A stretch of 64,000 nucleotides of DNA. Origin: Nilaparvata lugens (lineage: Eukaryota; Arthropoda; Insecta; Hemiptera; Delphacidae). The translations under genes and the position numbers were made by a program. Below, in pieces: positions 44,296 through 55,427 of the stretch. Positions within the stretch are counted from its first letter, which is position 1. Each line of letters starts with the position of its first letter. Below the pieces are notes generated by a model, which worked only from the letters and a program-made list of their open reading frames with translations, was not told the origin of the DNA and ran no database searches. The DNA lies in the NCBI RefSeq assembly GCF_014356525.2, contig NC_052505.1, forward strand, positions 9,984,171 through 10,048,170. Direction: 5' to 3'.

Positions 44296-44991
44296 TTTGC
44301 ACACAATAAAATTAACAAACAATTTCTAAAACTGATTTTCTTTTAATAAATTTATTCAGTTTGCACGGAACATATGACATTCATAACCTCGAAATATGTT
44401 TTTGAAAACAAAATAATAGAATAAGCTTAGATAATGAGTAGATTATTAGAGTACTAGTAATGTATTATACAGTGTATTAAGCTTCAAGGCTTTTCATTCG
44501 ATATGATTTTTTAATTATCAAATTTCTCCATGTTATCATAATTATTGCCAATCCAAATTTAAAATCTATTCTAAAATAAAAAAATTATTCATCAAATTTG
44601 GTAAGCTTTGTCTATCATCTAGAAGGCATTGTCTTGAGGGATTCCAAATTTCCAAAGAAAAGATTTTCAAATTGGAGGTTAGGTTTTAAATATTAGCAAT
44701 AATCATTTTACAAATTATTTATTGATGTTCACTGTGATAACCAGAATTATTAAGTTGTAGAATCCCTGATAAAGATCAGGTGTATTTCAATAAGGTAACT
44801 ACTATTTAGAACTATGAACCGGTTGATTAAAATAATATCTGTTAATTTATCTATGATATATTATCGGACGCCAAGTACTTCTAATCATTGTGAGTCCTTT
44901 ATCTACTTTTTAGTTGATTTTGGTCTTATTGAAATAGTTATACTATAAATACAGCCACTAATTAACGCTGGTTAACAACCTTTAAATTCGG
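44296..44991. other. Upstream region of MZT1, unassigned
   Basis: AT-rich, with no open frame or repeat recognised. It should contain the MZT1 promoter and any 5' exon, but no core element stands out. Confidence 0.4.
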
Positions 44992-45062
44992 TAGCCAATG
45001 TCTATCATTGGACAAAGCCGATGGCTCTATCCTAGCCTTTCTACCTCTGCACCATTGCCAAA
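44992..45062 (+). repeat. Internal fragment of the TA-inserting MITE
   Basis: TGTCTATCATTGGACAAAGC, CGATGGCTCTATCCTAG and ATTGCCAAAT match the interior of the copies at 57954 and 60780. The ends are missing. Confidence 0.6.
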
Positions 45063-45557
45063 TTTGCTGTTTGGAAGAAATATAATTAAGTACTAAAATA
45101 TTAATCTCAATTATGTAAATACATATGGATTACTACTTAAATTTGCCACAGAAATGCTACAAAGTCATTGTGATAAAATCTGAATAAAGAAATAATTATT
45201 ATGGAAATTCATTATAATATAAGACAACATGTACTTTTTCGAAGAATAAAAATTAGCCTACTTGAGATGATTATTATTTCAAGAATCAACAACTAATATA
45301 ATCAGATTTACTGGAATGACTAGAATTACAGGCACAGCTAACCTATCTACCAGAAGATGGAGGTAACAGAAAATTGATTATATTCTATTGATGTAATAAC
45401 GTAATTTTTTTATAGTTTTATCTATTCCGTAAAATGTATGTAAAAATGATAGTTTCTTGAGTTTGTCGTTGACTGAGAAAACTAGATATAACTGTGTCTT
45501 TGATCTAGAGGGATTTTACCTTGGGCCCTAACTATAGAGACAGAATACTTACATTAC
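45063..45557. other. Unassigned AT-rich DNA
   Basis: Nothing recognised. Confidence 0.4.
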
Positions 45558-45825
45558 TTTATCATACATCTTTACTATACAGTCCTGGGTGGACTTTGGC
45601 CTCCTCAACATAGCGCCTCCATTCGTCTCTATCCTGTGCAGTTTGTTACGCCCAGCATACGGAGGTCACCAATCGCATCGTTCAGCCATCTTGTTCATGG
45701 TCGACCTGTCTTTCTCGTCCCAAGCGTTCTTTCTTCCAGCAGTCTTTATGGTGATGGTACCCTCTCATCACTTTTTGTTAAGTGTCCAAGCCAATCAATT
45801 CTGGCTTTTATGAATAACATAGAGG
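45558..45825 (-). pseudogene. LINE 3' end fragment, relative of the 23-25 kb array
   Basis: TACAGTCCTGGGTGGACTTT followed by GGCCTCCTCAACAT.GCGCCTCCAT aligns with the 3' part of block B at 23150 onward. It encodes decayed remnants of the same C-terminus (ARIDWLGHLTKSDERVPS-like). It is diverged by many substitutions and short deletions, so it is much older than the tandem copies. Confidence 0.8.
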
Positions 45826-46019
45826 CAGAATAGGTGACCGAAACTTTGGGACCTGGTATTTTGCCACCAACTAGGAAAAAGAGCAATAATTTTCCCACCA
45901 ATTCTGGGGTCTCAATCTGTGAGGTTATTAGCAAACAATAGTTGTTCCTTCCGACTGTTTCACACGTTTCTGTCACTGAATGAAAAATATTCATAGATTC
46001 ATTTTTTGAAATAGTTCTG
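45826..46019. other. Unassigned DNA
   Basis: Nothing recognised. Confidence 0.4.
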
Positions 46020-46445
46020 AGTACTACCCCTTATGGGGGCGGATATGGACTACTCACCAATAAGACGGGGACGGGGTTTCTGCATCCGTCTAGCAAGCAC
46101 AGGGAGCTCTGCTGTCCCTGGACACCTGGATGAATCATATGGAATTTTTCATTTGGACATCCTTCCTTCAGTCAAATAGTCATTGGTGACTTTCTGACAC
46201 AATATTTGAACACCTTAACTGATCTTCTGAAACAAATTCGAAATTTATATGCTCATTTGTTCACGAAAAAGCTGAGAAACGCAGATTTTAAGTTCAACTT
46301 ATTTTTAGAAACTCAAATTCATTCCCAGTGCGCCTATAGAGGGCCAACCTAGCATACCTGTAATATTTGAATGTATTTGATCTAGTCGATTTCCAATTTT
46401 ATTCGGAGGTGAGTGAGTAAATAAATGGATGAGTCAGTGCTATAG
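46020..46445 (-). mobile_element. Decayed Helitron-like element, relative of 38894-39551
   Basis: Shares in the same order CATCCGTCTAGCAAG, GGA-CCTGGA, GCTGAGAAACGCAGATTTTA, CAGTGCGCCTATAGAGGGCC and GTGAGTGAGTAAAT..GAGTCAGTGC. The internal repeat is present once only and both termini are lost. Confidence 0.65.
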
Positions 46446-46815
46446 CTCACTCCATATTGAACTAAACAATAGATCAACAAAGTATTTGTGGGACTATTAA
46501 GTGGTCTATTTAGAGGGGGAGGTCCTGATTAAATAGAAAATAAACAATCGAAAATTACTGTACATTCTGTTTCATGCATGTTTCTTGATTCTCATTCAGG
46601 ATAACCCTCAAATGTCCAGCTTTTTTCTTAATTTCTACTGTTTTGTTTGGAATCTAGAGGGAGCAGTGCCCAATACAAAATGGAAATGTCTCCAGACCAA
46701 GTCAGCTGGAAACCCCCTTTTCTATGAAATGAACAGCATCATTGTATAATCACTTTGTACCGCTTTCATCAATAGCGGTTCATCTACCACTTATTTGGCT
46801 TGTTTGATCATTATT
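46446..46815. other. Unassigned DNA
   Basis: Nothing recognised beyond the presumed 5' truncation point of the next LINE. Confidence 0.4.
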
Positions 46816-48966
46816 CAGGCAGTCCTACCCTCAATAAAAAAAAGTCAAAGTAAAAAGTAAATTAAACAAAGTAGATGAATGGATAACTGAAGATATTCTT
46901 ACTCAAAGAAATATTGTTAGGGAAGCTTATGAGGAATTTAAATTAGTGAGGGATGTTCCGAGTGAAGTCAAATACAAATGTCTAAAGAAAAACTATGCAA
47001 AAGAAGTGAGGAAAGCTAAGTGTAAGAAAACAGCTGAAATATTAACAACTAGTACCAATTTTAACTCTGCTGTTTGGGAGGTAATTAATAGAAATAGGAG
47101 AGCAGCTCAAAAAGATACAGTTATCAATGTCCCTAGGATAATCGATGAACATGGAAATTATATGGATGATAGTGTAGACATTTGTAACTTTTTCAATAAG
47201 TATTATCAACAGGTTGCATATAATCTCCAAAAGTCACTGAACACTAATACTTATAATACAACTACATTAAATGCTGAGCCAATTGAAAAGGTATTTAAAT
47301 TTCATCCATTATCAAGAGATGAGTTGTCAAGAATAATAAAAAATTTGAATAACAAAAAAACAGTAGGATTGGATGGGGTCTCAAGCAAAATTTTAAAAGA
47401 ATGCGAAAATGAATTACTGGACCCTTTATTGCATCTCCTTAATACTTCACTAGAGCAGGGTATTTTCCCTGATGATCTGAAACAAGGAAAAATTTTGCCA
47501 ATTTTCAAGAGCGGTGATTCTGAAAGAGTTGAAAATTATAGACCCATTAGTATTCTAAATGTAATAAGTAAAATTTTGAAAGAGTAGTTTTAAATAGGCT
47601 ATTGATGCACCTGGAAGAAATTAATTTCATATGTGATGAACAGCATGGGTTCCAGAAAGGGAAATCTACTAAGACTGCAATAGTATCCCTTGTTGAAAGA
47701 CTAATAGATATAATAGATTCAGGTGAGAAGGCAGCCGCAATATTTCTTGATTTATTCAAAGCTTTTGATTGTGTGAACCATAGAATATTATTGGAAATAC
47801 TAAAAACTGTAGGTGTGAATGGTATAGAACTAAAATGGTTTGAATCATATCTCATAGGTAGAAACCAGTGTGTTGAGCTTACCAAGGTGGATGGGAATGA
47901 AATAGTAAAAATTAAATCTCAAAAACTGGAGGTCCAGGCTGGAGTACCTCAAGGCTCAATTCTGGGTCCCTTACTGTTTCTGTTGTATGTGAACCAATTA
48001 CCAAAAGAGTTAAAAGATCACAGAGCTCTGTTGTTTGCTGATGACACATCGCTTATCTTTAACAATTATTTATTAGATAGTCTAGAAATAAATGCTTTTA
48101 CTGGATTACAGTCAATTGTCCAATTCTTGAAGCAAAGGCAATTAACAATAAATAGTAAGAAATGTCAATTCCTACAATTCAAAAGTAAATATAATTCAGT
48201 AGAGGATAGAGAAATAAATGTGTTTGTAGAGGAAAATGAATTAGACCAAGAAGAGAAAGTAGCATTCTTGGAATTTTATTGGACAGGAAATTAACATGGC
48301 ATCCTTACATTGAGAGGATATGTAATAAGATATCATCTGGGGTATTTGTCCTGCGGCAGCTTGCTAGGCTGAATGATAAAAAACTACTGTTAACTGCTTA
48401 CCATGGACTTATACTATCTCATATTAGGTATGCTATTTTAGTATGGGGTAATTCATCTCAACAAAATATGGACAGGGTGTTTAAGATTCAAAAGAAGGCA
48501 CTCAGATGTATAGAGAAAGTGAATAGGTTAGACTCTTGTAGGCCTTTATTTAAAAAGCTTGGTCTATTAACTGTGCCATCTTTGTATGTATATGAAGTTG
48601 TAATGCATGTGAAAACGAGTGGTGTGATCCAGAATTCAGATGTTCATGAGTATAATACGCGAAACAGAGCAGATTATCATATAATGGGTCACAATAGTAG
48701 GTTATTTGAACAAAAACCAGATTATATTGGTAGGAAATTTTATAACAAGCTACCTCAAATCTTGAAAAGTAATGATGATTTGAAGATTTTCAAAAAACAA
48801 ATTAAAAAATATTTAGTTGATAGAGCTTTTTATAGTGTACAAGAATTCCTTTCATACCTAAACTAGGTTGAACTACTTAGTGTTAGAATTATTATGTAAT
48901 AACATGACTTGTCTTATACTCCATGACTGGAGTCTTTAGGACGTAATCTTAAAAAAAAAAAAAATT
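46816..48966 (+). pseudogene. 5'-truncated LINE (jockey/CR1-like), two single-base frame breaks
   Basis: Nearly complete reverse transcriptase region in three consecutive frames (46946-47587, 47602-48294 and 48279-48866). Landmarks: AVWEVINRNRRA in the linker; KTVGLDGVSSKILKE and NYRPISILNVISK of the fingers; FLDLFKAFDCVNHR; VPQGSILGPLLFLLYVN; the catalytic LLFADDTSLIF (about 48030); HIRYAILVWGNSS; HEYNTRNRAD and FYNKLPQI, ending FLSYLN at 48866. Breaks near 47580 and 48275 each look like loss of one base. The endonuclease is missing. A 3' poly-A run lies at 48952-48964. Few changes overall, so a fairly recent copy. Confidence 0.92.
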
Positions 48967-48980
48967 ATATTCTGCATTGG

Positions 48981-49100
48981 AGCCGAATGGAATAAAATAC
49001 CCAAAAAAAAATCAGTGATGAGACAATCTAGGCCTACTTGTTTCATCTAAATAACTAATTGAACGTTACAGTATGAGCTCTTTGAGTAGTGCTGTTCACT
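48981..49100 (+). repeat. Dispersed 120-bp repeat, relative of 60340-60458
   Basis: GCCGAATGGAATAAAATACC, AAAAAAAATCAGTGATGAG, TACTTGTTTCATCTAAATAA and GAACGTTACAGT match the inverse of 60340-60458. It starts shortly after the LINE poly-A. The element class is unknown. Confidence 0.7.
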
Positions 49101-49739
49101 TACAAAGAGTCTTTAAACTTAGAGTCATGAACTTATTTCATTGTGCGAAATATCAATGTGAGGACAATTTAGTTGGAGATGATGGTTGAAGCTTGAAATT
49201 AGGTGTTTTTCACAATACAAGGAGCATTGTTGTCAGGTGTACCTGGAAATCTATATGAGATAGAGCGCTCTACCTGATCTCAGATTGTAGAGCACAAAAA
49301 TACGCCCAGAGGGATTTTTTAATTATACATCTAAATGGTAACAATCGGAAGATATTGTTGATCAAGAACTAAAATTCATCAAAATTGATTTTTTCTTCAA
49401 ATTTCACTCATTTTTGAAAAATCATAACTCAGTAGTCATTAGAGATAGAGAGTTCCGATTGATCTTATTTTATTCAGAATTTTATAATGTAGAAAAAAGG
49501 CGAGAGCAAATTTTTCTGTCTGATTACGAGATTTGTCAGAAATAGCTGAAAACTGGAAAATGAGCCGAAAATAGGAGGTTTTTGGGCCACTCTGTATCTA
49601 GCACAAGGAAATTTTGCATGAAGAAATTGGTTCTGTACTTCTCTTATGTACCCAAATAATATATTAAAAAATCAGAACTACAATATAAATTGCAAGCACA
49701 CCCCCTTTTTTATGTCTATATTGACTGGACTATAACTCT
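49101..49739. other. Unassigned, repeat-like DNA
   Basis: No open frame. The style is that of dispersed repeats (e.g. GGGCCACTCTGTATCTAGCA near 49586), but I found no second copy in this window, so no call. Confidence 0.35.
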
Positions 49740-50400
49740 TCAATGGGCAGACTAGGATGCTAGTTTTATCCTCTGGATAACAAGATGGTGTCATCCGCAA
49801 AGAGTAATGCATCCTGCCTGCTCGTGAAGTCGTTTATAAGCAATATGAACAGCAGGGGGCCTATAGTGAGGTCCACGCTATAATGGCAGTGGAGAAAGAT
49901 CGGAGAAAAACGTTGCCGAACCTCTGTCTTGTCAATGCCTTCCATAGACGGTAGCTGATACAGGTTTATTGATGTAATATTAACTGTTCATTCTTGTTTA
50001 AAATAATCAATTATATTTTATTAAGTAATAAATTATATTTTTCAATAATTTCATAATCAATTTACATAATTGAGATGAAATATTTTATCAATGAAACATT
50101 AATTCTACAAGGTTAAAAGACGATCTGGCAATAGAGGAAAGCGAGAAAGAAATAGCGCTATTCGCTTTGTTGAATGAAAGACAAGGATAGCAATACCATT
50201 GCTAATCATACACTGTCATTATAACGTTGACCTCACTATAGGACTGATCCTTGTTGTACTCCATGCTCCACAGTTTTCAATTTTGAAGTGGCTCCACTCA
50301 GTTGGACCACTTGCTTTCTGCCTCCAAGGTAAGATGCCACTGTCCCCAGGACTGTGCCACCTGGACCATATCTCTCATTGCTACTTTCATGCCTCCCTTG
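49740..50400 (-). pseudogene. LINE reverse transcriptase fragment, split by a MITE
   Basis: On the minus strand the stretch near 49790-49830 reads ...ALLFADDTIL, the RT catalytic motif, and 49830-49863 continues toward a LLFILLIN-like segment. The MITE at 49864-50238 interrupts it, and the fragment resumes at 50241 (GGACTGATCCTTGTTGTACT, the usual reverse of an RT GSVLGP region). It lies just upstream of the first recognised BOLA1 exon. Confidence 0.7.
49864..50238. mobile_element. TA-inserting MITE, 375-bp form
   Basis: Starts TAGTGAGGTCCACGCTATAA and ends with its inverse, TTATAACGTTGACCTCACTA, flanked by TA on both sides (49862-49863 and 50239-50240). The TA target and TIR are Tc1/mariner-like. 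Interior motifs: GGAGAAAGATCGGAG, CTTGTCAATGCCTTC and GATCTGGCAA. No transposase. Confidence 0.85.
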
Positions 50401-50437
50401 GCTACTAACAAGTAAATTTATCTATGTCTGTTTTCAG

Positions 50438-50478
50438 ATTGTACCAGTAAACTACTATTCAAAAACATTCCATTAAAG
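50438..50478 (+). other. BOLA1 exon, part upstream of the likely ATG
   Basis: The exon begins after a TCTGTTTTCAG acceptor and stays open in frame for 13 codons before ATG 50479 (two bases, then [13 protein letters not shown]). In the family the N-terminus is a mitochondrial targeting sequence, so translation may start in an upstream exon and run through here. No upstream exon was found; the DNA before it is LINE and MITE. Confidence 0.6.
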
Positions 50479-50661
50479 ATGTCCGACGATTTCCCCAAGC
50501 CGGTGGAGACAGCTATGAGAACCAAACTTGCTGAGAAGCTCACTCCTGTACATTTAGAGATCATCAATGAATCATTTATGCACAACGTTCCAAAAGGCGC
50601 TGAATCGCATTTCAAAGTGGTGGTGGTGTCAGATATTTTCAACGACCTGCCATTATTAAAG
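50479..50661 (+). CDS. BOLA1: BolA-like protein 1, first recognised coding exon (aa 1-61)
   Basis: 61 codons in frame 0, ending in LLK before a GTTTGT donor. Key family features: [20 protein letters not shown], then [10 protein letters not shown] and the invariant [13 protein letters not shown] strand. With the exons at 52354 and 55347 it gives a 110-residue protein, typical of the family. BOLA1 is a mitochondrial matrix protein that pairs with the monothiol glutaredoxin GLRX5 and acts in iron-sulfur cluster handling. The conserved His (position 35, MHN) and the later RHRLVN His are the cluster-linked residues known in BolA proteins. Start choice: the first ATG in the exon, but the frame is open upstream. 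Confidence 0.93.
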
Positions 50662-50764
50662 GTTTGTATTATATTTATATTTGTTCACTAATGTTTTGAA
50701 TTTAAATGATCTGTAATATTCTTAAAAATGAAGAATAATCAAGCTTTAGCCTAACCGAATTCAA
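50662..50764 (+). other. BOLA1 intron, start
   Basis: AT-rich intron sequence after a GTTTGT donor. The intron continues to 52353 and contains the element below plus unassigned DNA from 51120 to 52353, where small open frames have no support. Confidence 0.6.
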
Positions 50765-51119
50765 TAGGGGTATTCACAATGTTGGAGTTATCTGGCTAAG
50801 TCGAGCTATTCGTTAACTCCTGCTATTTGCTAAGTCTGTGTAAACTCAATGTACGTTAGGAAAAAATTAGCAGACGAGATAGCACATAGCGCAGGTTTGA
50901 GTCCGCTAACTCTAGCTATCTCTGTTAAAACGGCGGCCATATTTGTTTTGGTCATATTTGGTAGCAAAAGTGAGGTTATAAACTTTGAATTACACAAATT
51001 ATCTGCTTGGAGCGTTATTGCAGTTAGCTAATAGCAGATGGTTTTAGATGGGGCGTTCACAATCCAGAGTTATCAAATAGCACTTTAGCTGGCTAAAGCA
51101 ACATTATGAAAAACCCCTA
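50765..51119. mobile_element. TIR element in a BOLA1 intron, about 355 bp
   Basis: The left end TAGGGGTATTCACAATGTTG is the imperfect inverse of the right end near CAACATTATGAAAAACCCCT..A, with TA at both borders. A subterminal direct repeat, GGGGCGTTCACAATCCAGAG, at about 51053 resembles the left end, so a second end or nested copy may be present. No transposase. Confidence 0.6.
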
Positions 51120-52353
51120 ACCCCTAGATTGAATTCCTGACACCCTATAACGGCATAAAGCTATTAATTGGAGAACTAGATCTTTTCATGACAGGTTCAT
51201 ATTTGGTTGAACTATTTCTGTTATTATATTTTTTGTTTGTTAGGTGATATATCTCTCATTAGAATCCGCTTCATTGCCCACGCACAAGCTTAGAACTCAT
51301 GAGCCTAGAGGGCATCACCCTCAAAAAAATTAATTTGATTTCAATAATATTTGTTTTCTAAAGCACATGTGGTAGATTGATATTAAACGCACTGTATCTA
51401 CGAGGGTAATTTTTTTCATCCTTCAATTGACCATAAATAAAAACGAATGTATAAAGAAGAATATGTCTTCTTCAAAAATTACCCACACTTATGATTATTG
51501 TTCAGCATAATTTGCTTAAAGGTTGAGGCCTTTTTCATACTAGTGGTGCAGTGGACCAGCCTGCCAAAATCCTCTTCATAAAATGCTGTCGCCAGAAATG
51601 AGTTTAAGTGGGCTATGACGCTGTTTTGGATCTCCTTGTTTGTTTGGAAGCTATGCTCTCAAAATCATTTCTTGAGTTTGGGGGGAAGGTTAATTCAAGT
51701 CAATTTTGTATGGTGGCTGATCGAAATTATCCAATTTGATTTGATGGAAAAGCAGTTTGGTTGCATCAGCACTACGATGCTGAGTTGTCATGGATCACAT
51801 CGATTTTGGAAGTCATTTCAACTGACGTCTTCAATTTTCCAACACCATTTGCATTTGTCTTCTGATTGCAAAAACAAGTAACGCTACGCAACTAGCACTT
51901 GGTGGTAGACTTGAGGCGGCCATGTTTGTGGGTCTATAACTCGACAACAATTGACGATCTGGCCGCACTGATTACAGGGCGTTTGGTGGGGATGATGATC
52001 TGTTCAGCTCTGAGAAAATCGCTCCCTATCTTTTTTCTGTGTTAAGACACAGACATAAATATCATAAGTGATATATGTGATCGGAGGTTAACAAAATACC
52101 CTCTTATAATCATCCTTATTCAAAAGTCGATCATCTTATGGAATATTCATCGATCAGGGTGAATACCACTAAGTGTGCTCGTTTAAGGACTTCCAAGGAA
52201 TCTTAATCGTGATGGCTATTCTCTAATTTAATGAATGCTTTGTTCATTGAATATATTCTTCACACTGTTTAAATAACAATTTCATTGTATAAGTACTCTA
52301 GACATACACTTTAATTCTCATTGTAATTTTACATCATATTTGTTTGTTTTCAG

Positions 52354-52422
52354 AGACACAGGCTAGTGAATGAAATTTTAGATTATGAGTTGAAGAATCA
52401 AGTTCATGCGTTATCAATTGTG
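52354..52422 (+). CDS. BOLA1: BOLA1, second recognised coding exon (aa 62-84)
   Basis: 23 codons between a TGTTTGTTTTCAG acceptor and a GTGAGT donor, frame 0 at both ends. It encodes RHRLVNEILDYEL followed by VHALSIV, the most conserved block of the BolA domain (RHRLVN helix and HAL strand). The exon boundaries exactly join the family sequence. Confidence 0.95.
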
Positions 52423-52537
52423 GTGAGTACTATATTATTCTGTTTATATTGTTATCAAGGCGAGAAACAGTTTCAAAGTTTTCACCCATCTCAACATGTT
52501 GCTCCAGGTCTCCTTCAGACCTATAGTAGTAGACCTA

Positions 52538-52920
52538 TAGTAAGGTCCACGTTATAATGGAAGTATTCGATTAACATTGGTGTTACTGACAAAGGCCAGA
52601 TAACTGGTGTTATTTGACAAAGCAGATAGCGCTATCCTTTTGTAGCTTTGCAATGTTGCCAGATCGATTTTTATCAATGTAGAAATATAATTGTTTGACA
52701 AAATATTCAATCTCAATTATAAAAATGTATTATTCAATCATTAAAAAAAATTCTTGACGATTAAAATATCATTATTTAAAACAAGAATGAACAGTTTATA
52801 TTACATTAGATATTCCGGTAACAGCTATCCTCTATAGATGGCAATGGCAAGGTAGAGAATTGGCAACGTTGTTGACCTATATTTCTTCATTGCTTTCTTC
52901 ATATAATGTGGACCTCAATA
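52538..52920. mobile_element. TA-inserting MITE in a BOLA1 intron, decayed
   Basis: Starts TAGTAAGGTCCACGTTATAA after TA and ends ATAATGTGGACCTCAATA. Interior motifs are shared with the other copies (GACAAAG, GATAGCGCTATCC, GATTTTTATCAATGTAGAAA). The right TIR and its TA have diverged. Length about 383 bp. No transposase. Confidence 0.75.
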
Positions 52921-53894
52921 AAGCTCGGTCACTGAAAATAAACTTTCTAAATTCTAATAAGTGAACTTGAAGTGGTTCCTTGTCGTGGCCGTACACGAAA
53001 AAACTTAACACTATTAATTGTAATCCATATTGCCACTCCCCAATAGATTCGGTGTTCATAACAGCTGTGATAAGTTCTAAGTAGGTAGTGTGTTTGTTTT
53101 TTCGGTCTCAAAATTTCATAGTTTTTTCAAAGTTTGGAACTTTACAATTATTTTTAATTAATTTAATTCAATTTAGAACTTTTTAAATTTAGAAATGATC
53201 TGTGTGTGATGAATTATGTGTTTTGAATTGTAAATTGAAGAATTTTGAAGTTACACATAACCTAACTATATTTGGACTGTTGTATAAATTGGAATTGGAA
53301 CCGTTTTGGGCGATTTAGCCTGTGGTATTTTTCTGTAAGTTGTGTGATTCTGAATGATTGAATAACTGATCAACATTGATGTTGCTATCCTTGTTTATCA
53401 TTATAACATTGACACAGCCTATCCAGCGACAACTGGACTTATTACGTAGCCGTAATAATAATAATAATAACCTCAGCGTTTGTAGTCAGTTCGACCTGTG
53501 AACATCTATTGAACTTCCCTAGCCTCATCAATGAATCAACCCTCTTAGCAAAGAAATCAGGGGAGAATATCCGTGCGCATATGCTATTTGGTAGTCACAA
53601 GATACATCGTTTTTCAAAAGTGAAATTTGACAATATCTTTGTTTTCTTATTATGGAGAGATTTCACAACATCACCATCAATTCTACTAATTTTATTATTG
53701 TTTTAAAACCTCTCAGCCTCAGCCAAGCTCTCTGTTGTACTCCACCCTCGCCTCTCCTCTATGCCTTGACTCTAGCCAAGATATAATATCATGGCATGTA
53801 TGAAAACGTAAGTTTATTACTTTTCAAAGAAATAAGAGGCTAATCAAAGTGTTTAAAATAATACAACCCTTTTTTATGCAATGCCCACTTCTTC
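52921..53894. other. BOLA1 intron, unassigned part with an (AAT)n run
   Basis: AT-rich, with a TAATAATAATAATAATAA run near 53453. No exon supported. Confidence 0.5.
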
Positions 53895-53896
53895 TA

Positions 53897-54284
53897 TAGT
53901 GAGGATCACGTTATAATGGCTGTGGATAAAGATAGGATAACTGCGTTGCCGATTCTCCGTCTTGTCACTGCCTTCTATAGAGAATAGCTGATGCCGATAT
54001 ATCTGATGTAATATCAATTGTTTATTCTTATTTAAAATAATCATTCACCAAGAAAATATATTTTTTAATGATCAAATAATAAATTTTCATAATTGAGATT
54101 GAATATTTTGTCAATTAATCTAAAGATTGAATATTTTGTTAATTAATTTTATTTCTACATTGTTAAAAATTGATCTGGCAACGTTGCAGCGCTAGAAAAG
54201 GATAGCGCTATCTGCTTTATAGATAGACAAGGATAGCAACACCAATGTTAATCAAATACTGCCATTATAACGAGGACTTTACTA
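53897..54284. mobile_element. TA-inserting MITE in a BOLA1 intron, 388 bp
   Basis: Starts TAGTGAGGATCACGTTATAA after TA and ends CCATTATAACGAGGACTTTA..CTA. Closest in layout to 49864-50238: GGATAAAGATAGG, GATTCTCCGTCTTGTCACTG, GATCTGGCAACGTTG and ATAGACAAGGATAGCAACAC in the same order. No transposase. Confidence 0.8.
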
Positions 54285-55346
54285 TGAATTTTAATACATG
54301 CTACAATTCATACTTAGTAGATACAGTATAAAATCATTCTATTAATTCCTTAGAGTAATTTGATAATAGAGTTCAAATTTAAACAAAACAATTTAAATAC
54401 ACCATTGGCATCACCCAGCAAAGGAAACATCCTGTCCGCTGAGTAAGAGCACCAATTCAAAACAAAATCAAGCTAACATGAAACAAAAAAGAAACCAAAG
54501 GAGTTGATAGTGAAAAAATAATTAAACTATTTTAGGCCTACTGATGTCAAAGAAATAGTTTTTAACGATCCAGTCAATGACTTCCGTTCTCATCCTTCGC
54601 CTGCCCACAGGGGAAAAAATATTGTTATTCTGTTACCGGGAATGAGATTCATTAGTTGAGTGCTAAGATAACTCAGTTCTCTTATTCCCAGATTAGTGAA
54701 ATTGCTGCTAAGTGTGTTATGTGAAGCCAATCTGAAGTTAAACAAAGCATTATTATCTCCCAATGTCTCTCAGAACTCTTTCCCAAACTAATAATAATAA
54801 ATTTTATTGCCAAAAACAATGCATACAAAATAATACTCAATCATCTAGAGCATAAACTAATAATAATACAATTATGAATATTATATACATTTAATTCTCT
54901 TGACAATAAATACTCTCATGCAAGGGAAGCGTCCCTGTACGGATGGAGGACTTGCTGCAGACCCTAGAAACTCTCTTATAGTAAAAAAAATCAATTTGTT
55001 TATCGAATTCCTTAAATAATGTATCCAGTTATTATAACTAGGAAATGAAAAACAAGGCATTGAGAAACAAAAATAAAAGTCATACAACAAATAAAGAATA
55101 ACTCTTTCTTATACACCCGTATGTACTGTAATAAGTCATGCCTGGTCGATTAATAGATTTTATAATATAATATTTTATAATTTTCGGTATATAGATTTTA
55201 CTATATTACTATACTTAAATTTGAAGTACTTGAATCAATTGTCAGTACTAAATGAATTTATTGTGTCCTGTTCAGCTTACATGATAAAGATTCTATCATC
55301 TAACAATGTTTTTTCTAAATACTTAATCTTCGACTGTTTGTTTCAG
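54285..55346. other. BOLA1 intron, remainder
   Basis: AT-rich, with ATAATAATAAATTTTATTGC near 54789, resembling the start of a LINE 3' end on the minus strand. Small open frames are not supported. Confidence 0.45.
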
Positions 55347-55427
55347 GCCAAAACTCCGGAACAGTGGGAAGCAAGCAACAAGGATGTGGAGGCGAGCCCA
55401 GCATGTCGTGGTGGATTTGGCAAATGA
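55347..55427 (+). CDS. BOLA1: BOLA1, last coding exon (aa 85-110)
   Basis: Starts after a GTTTGTTTCAG acceptor with AKTPEQWEASN, the conserved end of the BOLA1 domain, and closes ASPACRGGFGK then TGA. The SPxCxGG ending is characteristic of BOLA1 and separates it from BOLA2 and BOLA3. The 3' UTR follows, with AATAAA at 55577-55582 and a second at 55677-55682. Confidence 0.95.
   Translation, partial: AKTPEQWEASNKDVEASPACRGGFGK

Noticed and set aside
44950..45062. Possible exon because of its GC-richer patch
   Set aside because: The patch matches the interior of the TA-inserting MITE.
47465..47482. Hammerhead-ribozyme-like core CTGATGATCTGAAAC
   Set aside because: It lies in the LINE coding frame (FPDDLKQ), the stem II is far too short, and no flanking stems I or III are seen. 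By-eye search found no other core.
50199..50408. 69-codon frame as first BOLA1 exon
   Set aside because: It covers the MITE end and reversed LINE sequence, and its frame and ends do not join the acceptor at 50437.
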